A stretch of 64,000 nucleotides of DNA from Pseudoips prasinana (lineage: Eukaryota; Arthropoda; Insecta; Lepidoptera; Nolidae): the NCBI GenBank assembly GCA_951640165.1, contig OX621235.1, positions 248,001 to 312,000 of the forward strand, given 5' to 3'. Below are positions 21,216 to 32,178 of the stretch, piece after piece. The notes below the pieces were generated by a model. It saw only the letters and a list, made by a program, of their open reading frames with translations, made no database searches and had not been told where the DNA came from. Both the position numbers and the translations under genes were made by a program. The first letter of the stretch is position 1, and each line of letters begins with the position of its first letter.

Positions 21216-22956
21216 ACTTTATGTTTCGGACGTATTAGTTTTATTTCATATAACTTTAAAATAATTCGTTTTTAAAAATGTAGGAAACTGCTGTACAGAG
21301 TATGCAGGTGAACCTAATGTTATTATATAAAACACCCATTACAGACAAGACAGTTTTATTCAGTTCGAAGGATTGACGACAAAGAAAGTCAAACACGCCT
21401 ATTGTGGGAGATTACTTATTTAAACATTAAATGCAACCAGTACAGTGATATGGCACCTTCAAAAAAAAAACCTCTTGAACCATTTTCGAGCATTTGAACC
21501 ATCCACAAATTTAACTACCTATAAATCAATATTTGTTTTACCACATTATTCCACCCGAAAATACATAAAAATTTAGTAAACAGTCACAATTTTATTTTCG
21601 CCCTTTATTTGGGAATTTAATCGGGAAATATAATATTTATGTCTAAAAGTCAAGATTTTTTCAAGGATGGTTTATCTGATGAGGATGGATCCGAGAAAGC
21701 AAAAATCGATTGGACAATGTCAAATATTCCAATGAGTAATCTCGAAATAAAAAATCTTAGCTGTCTTAGAATGACAGACACTGCAAAAAACAGACTTGCG
21801 TCAGAAATGGCCAACAGACAAGTGCTATGTCTGTAAGAAATGTTAAAGACTTGGAAAATTAAGACTCTTGAGGTTCAACCGGAATCGCTTACACACGCAC
21901 AGAGCAGGAAAATGCAAACTTATTTGTTAGTGCTGATTAAATTTCATTAATTCGAACATTTATTTAATGAGATTAATTATAAACATATAAAAATAACTAT
22001 TAATATTCTCAATAACAAAAAGGCACCAGGGTATGACCTCATTACAAAGGAAATTTGACAGAACCCACAAGATTTTTTTTGGAATCAAACAAAATAAAAT
22101 AAAAAGCACATGCCAACTGAAGCTTGCCTACCTTCATTTAATAGAAATTTTAATAGAAGACTGGCAAATAATACATATTGGATAGAAACTATACATACCC
22201 CTGCTATTCCTGAGTTAAAAAAACCCACAAAGCTTGCTATTTAAAAGCATTGCATTAAATCAGAGTTACAATGGCTTTCAGTAGATTAACTTTATCACAA
22301 ATCTGTATGGCTATGTCAGTATTTTGGGGATGTTATTGAAAGTTATATTGGTGATGACATTAAATACTTTGAATTAATTATATAATGCAGCGGTGTGCAT
22401 GGTGCACCTTAGCAGTCGCAACACAAACAAAAGTTTGAATCTGTACAATATGGAGCAAGACTATGTGTACCACACAGATTCAAACTTACCCCAAAGTTGT
22501 TAGTGCCATTAGGGTTGCTAACAATAAGCATTAAACATACAAGAATTATATGGCAGAATCAGATATCAGAACTAATTAGAGTAAAACTAATTAATCAGAA
22601 CTAATGACTAAATGATTAATGAGTAATTTAGATATATAGAAAATCTAGATAAAACTTAAGGAAATCTGAAATATCAACTGAAAAAGGGGGAGGTTTCCTT
22701 AGCTCATAAATTGCTTACCAACAATGGTAGTCAACAACATGACAAGTGATATTTGTGGACTACTTCAAGTCTTTTATAATTTGATAATAAGAACTTTGTT
22801 TTCCACACATAAATAATTACATTATTTAAAACTTTCTCTTGTAAGCTCACAAGCTCCTGTCTCATTTCAAATAATATCTCTTTGTAAATAATACATAACA
22901 ACATTTTAAATACATATAGAGAACAAATGTAAATAGGCATTTGACTAATTATTTAC
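21216..22956. other. Intronic interval with faint LINE trace
   Basis: Around 21995-22070 (plus) the frame NKKAPGYDLITKEI matches the start of Jockey-type reverse transcriptases, so a decayed LINE fragment is present. A 14-bp inverted repeat (aagtttgaatctgt / acagattcaaactt) lies at 22432-22488. An ORF at 21639-21836 has no recognisable similarity. Confidence 0.45.
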
Positions 22957-23100
22957 CTTGCACACAACACAGACATGAACAAGGGCCTTCTGTGCAGCTT
23001 TCTTCTGGTCCAGGGCACTGTGGCCCTGCTGCTTCTTCATCTTAGACTGTTTCTCTGCTGCCTTGGCCTGAGATTGAAGCTTCTGTTGTCCACGAGCCAT
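22957..23100 (-). CDS. ZNF706-family zinc-finger protein, first coding exon
   Basis: The minus strand reads MARGQQKLQSQAKAAEKQSK and continues through a Lys/Gln-rich segment to VHVCVVCK, ending at a splice donor (aag then gtaaat). The MARGQQK start and basic coiled N-terminus are hallmarks of the ZNF706/SERF-like family, and CVVC gives the first zinc ligands. Splicing to 11882-11793 supplies the histidines and gives 77 aa. An acceptor (tttgcttag) at 23114-23115 leaves 13 bases of 5' UTR. The intron to the next coding exon is 11,074 bp and is full of transposons. Confidence 0.93.
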
Positions 23101-23983
23101 CCTTGACCTCTGTCTAAGCAAATGAACATTTATTAGAGCCCATTCACACACCTGGTTATGTTGTTTAAACTAAGCAATTACCAGGGTACCCTAAAGTAGA
23201 AGGGTACCCTAGAGTAGTAGTGTATGAAGAATATAATGACAGTAAGCCTAACAAAAGAGGTGTACAAGGATCGTGACAAATGGAAATCCATTGTCTCTGC
23301 CTACCCCTCTGGGAAATATGTAAATTTCCAGGTTACTTTTAAATTAGGACTTAGGAGCAGAGGTACATCATATAAACCTTTATTCCATAGTTGAGATTCA
23401 GAAGAAAAAGGTAACTTGAGCTGTGAAACAGGTCCCAAACAATAACCCTGCATATAATGTGAAGTAGGTAACCTTTTACATACCATGAAATATGAGCATG
23501 TTTAACAAGAATTCAAAAATGAAGACCTTATTGCTAGGTGTATTAAGGAAAGTTAGTTGGGTATTTGTCGGCATACATGGTGGAAGGCATTACAACACCC
23601 AACTTTAATTGTAATAAAACTAGCCATATGATGGTATAAGCTTGCTAAATAGTAAACTATTAGCAGCTCAATCATTTTTAAAACCTCCATAGAAACTGGA
23701 AAGGAGATGACTGATACCAAACTACAATATTTCTGTAGAAGTTTTCATTTTACATTATATTTTATTTGACATGCTGATTATTTTATCACAGCAGACAGCT
23801 TGTAAAAAACTAAATGATAGGTTACTTGGGAGTATCCGCCAATTTTAGCATACAGAAGCATACAAGAAAATAATTATTTGATGACAATGTATTATCGGCT
23901 CGTCCAGACGGAAGAAAAATATCTTAATAATATGGAAATTCGGTAAATACGTTATGATGCACATTAGGAAGAAGCTCACTTAC

Positions 23984-24130
23984 CTATTTACACTTGCTAC
24001 TCCAGAAAGTATTTCCTTTGTTTCAAAGTATTGTCTTGAAAAGTTTGTTTATTACTTAAGCACCGATTTCTACGAATGTCCACTTTTCAATTGAATTCCG
24101 TTAACATACAACATGCAAAACGTGTCAATA
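23984..24130 (-). other. Probable non-coding first exon of the zinc-finger gene
   Basis: On the minus strand a consensus donor (gtaagtgag) begins at 23983, so an untranslated exon probably ends at 23984 and is joined to the acceptor at 23114. Its 5' limit is not visible; about 24130 is a guess. The intervening 23114-23983 holds no recognisable gene. Confidence 0.4.
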
Positions 24131-24350
24131 AATGGATTGGATGGATAAAATTATTTGACTATGGACAAACCTGTAATTAGCAATTTTTTTTTTATATGGT
24201 TTTATGATCGAAAGTAGCAGTGTTGCTAACTGTAAAATTTGCTGATCAGCATATTTGCTCATGTCATCAAACTTTTTACCGGCCCGTATCTAAGCTATTG
24301 ACAACTAACCTTACACCATTCTTCATAAAACGCATTCACTGGGATGAATA

Positions 24351-25160
24351 TGGGCCTATTCACACAACGTTTTTTAAACGCGCCGCCGACGCGCGTTTTA
24401 GAAACGCGCGTTGACGGTGCGCTTTTATCCTAGAGAACAGTTCGTTTTTGTTGTATCCATATGTCGGTTGTGTCGGTAAGTATTGATAAATATATATTTG
24501 GCCAATTATACTGGGTATTTTTATTGATGATTTAATTTTCGCAGTAGCTGCTAAGTTATTAGATAGTTCATCTTCCTGCAATCGGAAAAGTTACCCGTAG
24601 GTAACAACAAAATATATATACATTGAACTCTATAATCAATGCAAGAAAGGAATAGGCAATACATTATTATTTAGTTTTACTCGTTGATAACATTTCCACC
24701 ATTGGTACACAGGCTTATCGTTTCGTTTGGCTTATTCCGGAGTCGACGACGCGAAGTTAACAGGGCCATAAATGATAATGTAATTATAAAAAGGCAGCTT
24801 TTGTAAAGATCAAAGGAGTGCGCTTTCTGTAGGTACTTATCTATATTCTGAGGCAACACTAAGATCTAATCACACGCGTGGAGTTTTGGCGCCAACGCGG
24901 AAAATGACGCATCGAGGCTATGTTTTATTTTCAAAAACTGGTGTAAATTCGAGTTTTCATGTGTAAATATGGTGGATTTTTAGACATAACATCTTCGACA
25001 ACGTACACAAGTGGAGGAAAGTGCGATATTGCCGTGAATTGTGATTTTCCGTGTTGTAACCAAAACTCCATAAAAGCCTCTAGTAAAGTCTCCACTGCTT
25101 TACTGGAGTTGGACAAGGACTATGTATGACTTGACTGTGACGGACTTTACTTGACAATGA
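24351..25160. repeat. GC-rich MITE-like patch and unassigned sequence
   Basis: 24356-24430 is a block of gcgcg-rich sequence (cctattcacacaacg, then aaacgcgccgccgacgcgcg) that contrasts with its surroundings and resembles subterminal sequence of lepidopteran MITEs. A related ctaatcacacgcg motif recurs at 24868 in the same orientation. No clear inverted termini were found, so limits are unknown. Confidence 0.35.
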
Positions 25161-25351
25161 AGGAAAAAAAAAACTTGTGTGTACTTATGTACAGTCCTGC
25201 AAACTTATCTGGCCCGCTGGCAGCGTCGCTGTTATCGCATTTAGTGTTGCTAGTAACTATTTTTTGCAATAAAGTGGGTAAAAATAATATTCACATTGTA
25301 ACGTAAATATTACTTCACTAAAAAGCAAACAAATACTGTCATTACAAATCT

Positions 25352-25609
25352 TTATATTTTTATACAATAATTATGATCATTTACATAAAATGTATGCTGA
25401 GTGTCCTCTAACGGGGATACTCCAGGTATTATTATGTCACCGGAATTGTTTAATTCATAAGTCATTTCATCATCATCATCATGATCATAATCACTGCTTT
25501 CACTTTCATTATCACTACCTAATTGATTGATGAAAGGCTCGTCGAAGTATCTATCCCTTTTTCGACACTCATTTTCAATATTTTTGTAAATGTATTCTAT
25601 TCTATTCAT
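25352..25609 (-). pseudogene. Transposase C-terminal remnant
   Basis: 85 codons to a stop. It has RYFDEPFINQLGSDNESESS followed by an acidic Asp-rich run, which resembles the acidic C-terminal tails of the same transposase family. With the N-terminal exon it shows that the parent gene ran on the minus strand. Confidence 0.45.
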
Positions 25610-25866
25610 TGACTATTATTTTATCAAAAGCTTCTGCAATCAATGGAGGCATTTCAGAATTCGATCTACCAATATTCTGATCTGCTATAAATTTTTGCAT
25701 CTGCTTGCTCTTTTTCTTTCACAAGTTTTCTTACAAATCACTCCCCGGCACCTACAATGGAAATAGCAAAAATTAAATAAATAATGAATATTGTAAAATA
25801 GGTATGTATTTAAATTTAAAGTGCGAGGGGAATTTTCGTATTTTTTCAAAAGCTGACAACACTAAC

Positions 25867-25999
25867 CTGTAGCAGCAGCTACGCGTTCATACAACTTATT
25901 GAAGGGTATAATTGGTGCCTGGAGGTGGTTTTCTTCATTCATATATTTCAATACTTGTAATAAAACGTTCCTTGCATCACTTTTTAAAGCTTTCGGCAT
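25867..25999 (-). pseudogene. Transposase N-terminal exon remnant
   Basis: Reads MPKALKSDARNVLLQVLKYM and on to LYERVAAATG at a donor (cag then gttagt). The DAR...V..V....N...P.....ERVAAATG pattern is the N-terminal helix-turn-helix start of a family of intron-containing insect TA-type transposases. The following catalytic exons are absent. Confidence 0.55.
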
Positions 26000-26250
26000 T
26001 ATTCACAATTAAAAACCACAAAAAGAAAAATAAATACGCGCAACAATCAATCAATTAATGGCAGGAATGTCAGGGAATAACAGCCGATTGACATTTCCAA
26101 CTGGCGTCGTTAGTTCTACTTTTGGCCACCGGGCCAGATAAGTTTGTGGCACTATACACGCGTTAGAAGTTATACTTCTTAATATACAACTTGAACATAG
26201 TTATCAATTTTCATACCACCTAGAACTAACTTCATGCTGTTATTTTTACG

Positions 26251-28554
26251 ATGCACGTGCAGATGCGCGCGCATCGTAAAAATTCACTGTCATATATTCG
26301 ACCAATTGAGGTACCTTTTAAACGGCGTTTTAACTATTTAAAAGCAAATTGGGAAAAGTTTTCACACGATATTGACAATAATTTAATAAACCTAAATCCC
26401 GATCCACAAAACTACGACCAATTTGTGAATATTGTCAATACTGTGTCACGGCAAACTATCCCAAGAGGCTGCCGAACATCATACATTCCAGGACTGGACC
26501 CAGAGTCTGTTAAAATCATGGACAGATATGAGACTTTGTATAACTTCAACCCATTTGCAGACGAGACCATACAAATAGGTGAACAGCTTCTGGCGCGTGT
26601 ATCAGAGAGACGCCGAGACAAATGGGTTCAAACTATCAACTCAATAAACCTCACCCATAATAGTAAAAAAGCCTGGAGTACCATCGGAAAGTTAACCAGT
26701 GACCCACCGAAACCTAGCTTAATAACTGCAAACCAGATAGCACACCAGTTAATACTGAATGGGCGACCCAACACCCGTCCAGATAAGATGTCAACCACAA
26801 AACACCGTACCTCCATTGATGATATAAGCAAAGCATTTACGCTTATGGACATTGTAACAGCCATTAAAGAGCTTAAAAACGGCAAAGCGTCTGGAATTGA
26901 CAACTTATCTGTAGAACAGATAAAACATCTGGGCCCAATAGCGGTTTCATGGCTACTGCAATTATTTAATAACTGTAGTACTTCTTTCAGGATTCCTCGT
27001 ATGTGGCGGAAATCTAAGGTAATCGCAATTTTGAAACCTGGAAAACTTCCCAACGGTCCCAAAAGCTTCCGTCCTGTCTCGCTACTGTGTCATACGTTTA
27101 AATTATTTGAAAGAATGTTTCTAAACCGCCTCACTAGCCTCATAGATCCCAAATTAATCCCAGAACAGGCCGGTTTCAGACCCAGTAAGTCATGCTGCAA
27201 TCAGGTGTTAAACCTTACACAACACATTGAAGATGGGTTTGAAGCTGGGAAGATCACAGGAGTTGTATTTGTGGACCTGTCAGCGGCGTATGACACAGTC
27301 AATCTTAAGAGGCTGTTGCGGAAAGTAAGTGATCTTACCGGAGACCTAAATTTTGTCCGAATTTTGAGTGAACTTCTGTATAATAGGCGATTTCAGGTTC
27401 ACCTATTATCGGATAAGAGTAGATGGCGTTCTCAAAAGAATGGTTTACCACAAGGCAGCGTTCTCGCTCCCATTCTTTTTAACATTTATACGAACGACCA
27501 GCCTCAATCCCCTAACACCACCAGATATATTTACGCAGACGACCTAGCTCTTGCTACCCAGACGAGGACTTTCGAGGAAGCTGAGTCTAACCTCTCAGTT
27601 GCGTTAGAGTTGTTACACATGTACTACAAAAATAACGCTCTCAAGCCTAATCCATCCAAAACGCAGTCATGCGCTTTTCATCTGAGCAATAGGCAAGCGC
27701 AGCGGCCCCTTAACATTTCGTGGCAGGGAGTACAGATTACGCACAACAGTTTCCCAAAATATCTTGGAGTAAAATTAGACCGGGCTCTCACCTATAAAAG
27801 AAATTGTGAAACCATCAAGCAAAAGGTCAGTGCTCGTAATAATCTGCTGCTCCGCCTACGGTCATCAAATTGGGGAGCCACACCGCAGGTGCTTCGAACT
27901 ACTGGTCTTGCCTTGTGCTTCTCAGCGGGTGAATATGCCTGCCCAGTATGGCACCGATCTTCTCATGCCAAATCAGTGGATGTTGCTTTAAATGAAACAT
28001 GCCGGATCATCACGGGATGCCTTAAGCCCACGCCAGTTCAAAAACTGTACCCGCTGGCAGGAATCGTGCCCCCAGCTGTTAGAAGGGAAGTAGCGAATGG
28101 TGTTGAGCGGTATAAGCAGGAGACAGATAAAAAACACCCTCTTTATAACTGTACTCCAGCTCCCCGCCGACTGAAAAGTCGTAAAAGTTTCCTGGCCACT
28201 ACCACAGCTACTATCAATGCCCAAAAAGCGAGGGCAACCATATGGCGAGATAAATTTGCTCCTCCTTTCTTTGTCCCGCCAAAGGAAAAACTACCTCCGG
28301 GACATTATTTGCCATGGCCAACCTGGAGGACTCTTAATAGACTTCGTACCCAGGTTGGTAGATCAAAAGATAACTTGTGCAAATGGGGTTACATTCCCAC
28401 ATCACAAAACATCTGCGAGTGCGGCGTGTCACCCCAAAGTATGGCCCATTTATTCGTTTGTCCTTCCTGTCCAGTCTCTTGTTCCCTTCAGGACTTGTAT
28501 GACGCTTCAGCCAAAGGGGTCAGCGTTGCCCAATTTTGGGAAGATAGAATATAA
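26251..28554 (+). CDS. LINE reverse transcriptase, uninterrupted 767-codon ORF with MITE-derived start
   Basis: A non-LTR reverse transcriptase. Visible blocks: GKASGIDNLSVEQI (about residue 211), RPVSLLCHTFKLFERM, EQAGFRPSKSCCNQV, GVVFVDLSAAYDTVN (catalytic block A), NGLPQGSVLAPILFN, YIYADDLALAT (catalytic YADD), FPKYLGVKLDR (thumb) and a C-terminal Cys/His cluster (CKWGY..CECG..HLFVCPSC). There is no APE endonuclease because the element is 5'-truncated. The first 15 codons or so, including the ATG, come from the flanking MITE. The long frame without a stop implies recent insertion. With no endonuclease it cannot mobilise itself in the normal way. Confidence 0.88.
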   Translation: MHVQMRAHRKNSLSYIRPIEVPFKRRFNYLKANWEKFSHDIDNNLINLNPDPQNYDQFVNIVNTVSRQTIPRGCRTSYIPGLDPESVKIMDRYETLYNFNPFADETIQIGEQLLARVSERRRDKWVQTINSINLTHNSKKAWSTIGKLTSDPPKPSLITANQIAHQLILNGRPNTRPDKMSTTKHRTSIDDISKAFTLMDIVTAIKELKNGKASGIDNLSVEQIKHLGPIAVSWLLQLFNNCSTSFRIPRMWRKSKVIAILKPGKLPNGPKSFRPVSLLCHTFKLFERMFLNRLTSLIDPKLIPEQAGFRPSKSCCNQVLNLTQHIEDGFEAGKITGVVFVDLSAAYDTVNLKRLLRKVSDLTGDLNFVRILSELLYNRRFQVHLLSDKSRWRSQKNGLPQGSVLAPILFNIYTNDQPQSPNTTRYIYADDLALATQTRTFEEAESNLSVALELLHMYYKNNALKPNPSKTQSCAFHLSNRQAQRPLNISWQGVQITHNSFPKYLGVKLDRALTYKRNCETIKQKVSARNNLLLRLRSSNWGATPQVLRTTGLALCFSAGEYACPVWHRSSHAKSVDVALNETCRIITGCLKPTPVQKLYPLAGIVPPAVRREVANGVERYKQETDKKHPLYNCTPAPRRLKSRKSFLATTTATINAQKARATIWRDKFAPPFFVPPKEKLPPGHYLPWPTWRTLNRLRTQVGRSKDNLCKWGYIPTSQNICECGVSPQSMAHLFVCPSCPVSCSLQDLYDASAKGVSVAQFWEDRI

Positions 28555-28585
28555 TTCTTACCATCGACACGATAAGAAGAAGTAG
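26295..28585 (+). mobile_element. 5'-truncated LINE inserted in a MITE
   Basis: The nine bases actgtcata occur just before (26286-26294) and just after (28586-28594) the element and are the likely target-site duplication. The 3' end is short and ends in aagaagaag. The copies at 5975-6540 and 35358-35552 belong to the same family. The endonuclease domain is missing because of 5' truncation; the reverse transcriptase is complete. Confidence 0.8.
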
Positions 28586-28807
28586 ACTGTCATACCACCT
28601 AGAACTAACTTCATGCTGTTAAATTTTTTGGTGTCGGTGTGCGCGCGCATCGTAAAAATTCACTCTCTTCATTTTTCTCCATCGCGCCAAAAGAAGTATA
28701 ACTTCAATAAATGATATATAAATATATTTACTGAAGGCTCATAAGGCCAAAGAAGCTAGAGCCGTAAAACGGAATTTAAAAAAAAATTACACGCGTAGTA
28801 ATGAGTA

Positions 28808-29713
28808 CAGTACCACAAACTTATCTGACCCGGTGGCAGCGTCGCTGTTATCGCATTTAGTGTTGCTAGTAACTATTTTTTGCAATAAAGTGGGTAAAAA
28901 TAATATGCACATTGTAACGTAAATGTTATTTAACTAAAAAGCAAACAAATACTGTCATTACTAATCTTTATATTTTTATACAATAATTATGATCATTTAC
29001 ATAAAATGTATGCTAAGTGTTCTCTAACTCTTCTTTCTGTCACCGGAATGGTTTAATTCAGAAGTCATTTCATCATCATCATTATCGCAATCACTGCTTT
29101 CACAATCTCTACCTAAATAAATGATGAAAGGCTCGTCTAAGTATCCATCCCTTTTTCGATACACATTTTCAATATTTTTTTACATGGTTGCAATGCTTTT
29201 GCCATTCATTGACTGTTATTTTATCAAAAGCTTCTGCAATGAATGATAGGATTTCAGAATTCTATCTACCATGCTCTTTTTCTTTCACAAGTTTTCTTAC
29301 ACATCACTCCCGGACACCTACAAAGGAAACAGCAAAAATTAAATAAATAATGAATATTTTAAAATATGTATTTAAATTTAAAGTGCGAGGGGGAGTTTTG
29401 TATTTTTTCAGAAGCTGACAACACTAACCTGTAGCAGCAGCTACGCGTTCATACAACTTATTGAAGGGTATAACTGGTGCCTGAAGGCGTTTTTCTTCCT
29501 TAATATAATTCAATACTTGTAATATAACGTTCCTCGCATCACTTTTTAAAGCTTTCGGCGTTTTTCACAATTAAAAACCACAAAAAGAAATATAAATACG
29601 CGCAACAAACAATCAATGGCAGGAATGTCATGGAATAACAGGCCGATTGACATTTCAAACTGGCGTCGTTAGTTCTACTTTTGGCCACCGGGCCAGATAA
29701 GTTTGTAGAACTA
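28808..29713 (-). mobile_element. Internally deleted TA-flanked transposon, copy II
   Basis: Same family and orientation as copy I, with termini cagtaccacaaacttatctg and ccagataagtttgtagaacta, and TA on both sides (28806-28807, 29714-29715). The Asp-rich C-terminal frame and the N-terminal exon are present in more decayed form (atg lost to a gttt change near 29560, small deletions near 29020). Confidence 0.8.
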
Positions 29714-29914
29714 TAGGTACAACTACTAAGCGAAATGTCACTAGCAGCAACACTGATGATAAAAGAGATGCGTGTTGCGATGTAACCAAAGATATTATGT
29801 AACAGAACCGTTTTAGTTATCTGTTTGACAGTTCATCGGCACGATGACAATCGTAGATATTTTTGTAAAATTGTGCTTCAGAAACATAGTGACTTTGTTC
29901 AGTGATTTGATATT

Positions 29915-30055
29915 AATTGATCGTCTAAACTGGATTCTCATGATCCAAAATTCATGTAGGAATATGCAGTAAACATTTTGAAGAAAAATATTTACAAACG
30001 CGAGAAGTGAAATGAATTTTGATGAGATCTGCAATTCCAACTAAATTATTCCGGT
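29915..30055 (+). pseudogene. THAP-domain remnant, second half
   Basis: One frame reads GICSKHFEEKYLQTREVK, a stop, then ILMRSAIPTKLFR. C-x2-H in CSKHF and the AIPT motif are the second half of a THAP zinc finger (C2CH), as found in P-element and Harbinger-type transposases. In-frame stops show it is dead. A partial copy is at 16757-16865. The preceding 29755-29905 is shared with 12770-12925. Confidence 0.6.
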
Positions 30056-30192
30056 AAACCTAAATAAAATAATACTATTATTCTGCTGATTTAATTTATT
30101 GTAGATACTTAAAATTATACCTAAATAAAATAAAATAAAAACGTAGTAGACTTTAAAAACCGGCCAAGTGCGAGTCGGACTCGCCCATGAAG

Positions 30193-30280
30193 GGTTCCGC
30201 AGCAGCAAGTAGAATTACTTGCTGCTGCGGAACCTTTCATTTATTTAATCAACTGAATGGTTGATTAAATAAATGAAAGG
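30193..30280. repeat. Two abutting perfect palindromes
   Basis: ggttccgcagcagcaagta (30193-30211) pairs exactly with 30216-30234, and the 21 bases at 30233-30253 pair exactly with 30260-30280. The two hairpins share two bases. The other family members (near 541 and 56041) lack this structure, so it arose in this copy. Confidence 0.9.
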
Positions 30281-30582
30281 TAAATTGCAGTTTACGATTT
30301 ATGACGCATTAAAAAAAAATACTTACTAGATCTCGTTCAAACCAATTTTCGTTGTTAGTTTACATGGTAATGTACATCATATTTTTTTTCAGTTTTATCA
30401 TTCTCTTATTTTAGAAGTTACAGGGGGGGGACACTCTTTTTTCCACTTTGGAAGTGTCTCTCGCGCAAACTATTCAGTTTAGAAAAAAATGATATTAGGA
30501 ACCCCAATATCATTTTTGAAAACCTACCCATAGATACACCACATGTATGGGAACGATGAAAAAAAAAATTCAGTTCTATGTA

Positions 30583-30860
30583 AAGGAATCAAATTATCTA
30601 ATAAACTTAAATTATCAACTAAAGAAACGTAAAACTAAGTACTAAAAATAATATATACTTATATTTAAATTAAAAATATACATATTATTATATACAGGTC
30701 TCATCTTTGGGCGTCGAAAAAAACTTCGGTATCGCTGCCTTTGAGCATCGTGCCCAGAATGCTGGCCGCATTGCCACGCTGGATGGCAACATTGTATTTG
30801 GACGCTTTGTATTAACATGAAATAAATACAGTTATTACGTATACATAAAAAAAAAAAAAA
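30583..30860 (+). mobile_element. Retroposed LINE/SINE 3' end with poly(A)
   Basis: Flanked by the 11-bp direct repeat agttctatgta (30572-30582, 30861-30871) and ending in an uninterrupted A run, so it was inserted by target-primed reverse transcription. The frame GRIATLDGNIVFGRFVLT before the 3' end resembles a motif found at the 3' end of lepidopteran retroposons. 5'-truncated. Confidence 0.7.
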
Positions 30861-31184
30861 AGTTCTATGTATGGGGAGCCCCCAAAATTATTTTTATTTT
30901 TCTATTTTTGTGTCAAAATCTTAATGCGGTTCACAGAATACATCTACGTACCAAGTTTCAACAGTACAGCTCCAGTATAGTTTCCGAAAAAAGTGGCTGT
31001 GACATACGGACGGACAGACAGACAGACAGACATGACGAATCTATAAGGGTTCTGTTTTTTACCATTTGGCTACGGAACCCTAAAAAGCGCTTATAAATAG
31101 TCAGAACATGTTTGTAGTAATACAGTTAATTATACATAATATTTCTAGTTACATATTATAGATATTTAGGTACACCGATTATTA

Positions 31185-31985
31185 AAACACCTACATTCAA
31201 CATTGTGTAAATGAACAACATACGTGAAAAAGTGACGAATCCACATAAATGTATCTTTTTACGTAATATGAATTTTGAATTTGAATTAATTGAAACCGTC
31301 GCGCGTTTATAGCTATAGGCGGATATTATTAACTGATTGGTTTGGATTGATTATTATAAACGACGTTCATTTTAATCTTACAAAGTATATACGCTCACTA
31401 AATTGTCGAACGGTGAAGATTTAAGCGACAACCTACAACTCTATTATGACAAGTAAATGATTAAAATATCTTCTGAGTTTTTCTTAAATAGTCTGACTTC
31501 ACTCCAGTATCTTAGTTTCAGCCATACACAATCCCATTCCATCCTATTTTAGTACTATCACTGTTAGTGATTAATATTTTTTTAATGTAAAACGGGTTTA
31601 CGCTTGACCATGATTTCATCTGATGGTAAGCAAAGATGTGGTCGAAGGTGGACCGCGCGTACCCATAAGATGCCTGTTCACTCTAACCTTGAATAAACCT
31701 ATGTTATATGAGTCAAGAAACACGTCGTTTGGGAGGGTGTTCCACAGCTTAGCCGTGCGTATGATGAAAGAGGACACGAAGCGCTTCGTAGGGCGTAATG
31801 GTATGTCAAACAACATATTGGTGGAGTATATAATCGATATCGATATAAATGTAAAAATCGACGTGACATTCATCATTGATACGCACACATAAACATTTGT
31901 ACACACACAAATGTTTTCCTATTTCGGTTTCGTTTGACAACTCTTGTTTGTTGCTCTATTCGTATATTATTCGCTAGGTATACTA
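31185..31985 (-). repeat. Dispersed repeat with LINE C-terminal remnant, copy 2
   Basis: Counterpart of 20450-21215. The minus-strand frame 31906-31616 keeps RTAKLWNTLPNDVFLDSYNI and NRHLMGTRGPPS, the C-terminus of a LINE reverse transcriptase, in better condition than copy 1. Confidence 0.75.
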
Positions 31986-32178
31986 ACTTTATGATTCACA
32001 CGCAAAGATATTATAATATTATAATATCTATGTTCACAAGTGGCCAGTGCTACCAAACTCAAGAAACTAAAAACAATAGCTCACCTATAAAACATGAGAA
32101 AACAGTAGGTAAAGTTTGAAAAAGCTTTGGCCTTTTGGTTAACCCATCTAAGTCACAAGCTCTCATTATTGGTGACTA

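Larger units (their letters stand above)
25192..26154 (-). mobile_element. Internally deleted TA-flanked transposon, copy I
   Basis: The ends cagtcctgcaaacttatctgg and (inverse) ccagataagtttgtggcacta form inverted repeats flanked by TA (25190-25191 and 26155-26156). The uninterrupted target acttatgtacacgcg exists at 51300-51320 (reverse), which confirms the junctions. It matches 28808-29713. On the minus strand it keeps the two ends of a transposase gene (25999-25867 and 25609-25352) while the catalytic middle is missing. The TA duplication puts it in the Tc1/mariner superfamily in a broad sense. Confidence 0.8.
25165..28710. mobile_element. Foldback MITE (dimeric) carrying two later insertions
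   Basis: The outer element is the reverse complement of the block at 53745-54020: it starts aacttgtgtgtacttatgta, continues after an insertion with cacgcgttagaagttatact, and ends agaagtataacttc near 28704. It has been opened twice: by a TA-flanked element (25192-26154) and by a LINE (26295-28585). The copies at 51144-51330 and 53745-54020 show the uninterrupted forms. Internal palindromes gatgcgcgcgcatc are characteristic. Confidence 0.8.
30155..31085 (+). repeat. Lepidopteran interspersed repeat (gagtcggactcgccc family)
   Basis: Starts accggccaagtgcgagtcgg and ends tggctacggaaccctaaaaa, a very common moth and butterfly repeat. The same family forms the middle of the repeats at 1-1570 and 55496-57078. 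This copy is interrupted by a retroposed segment (30583-30860), contains a double palindrome at 30193-30280, a G run at 30423 and a (gaca)n tract near 31012. No coding function is known. Confidence 0.8.
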
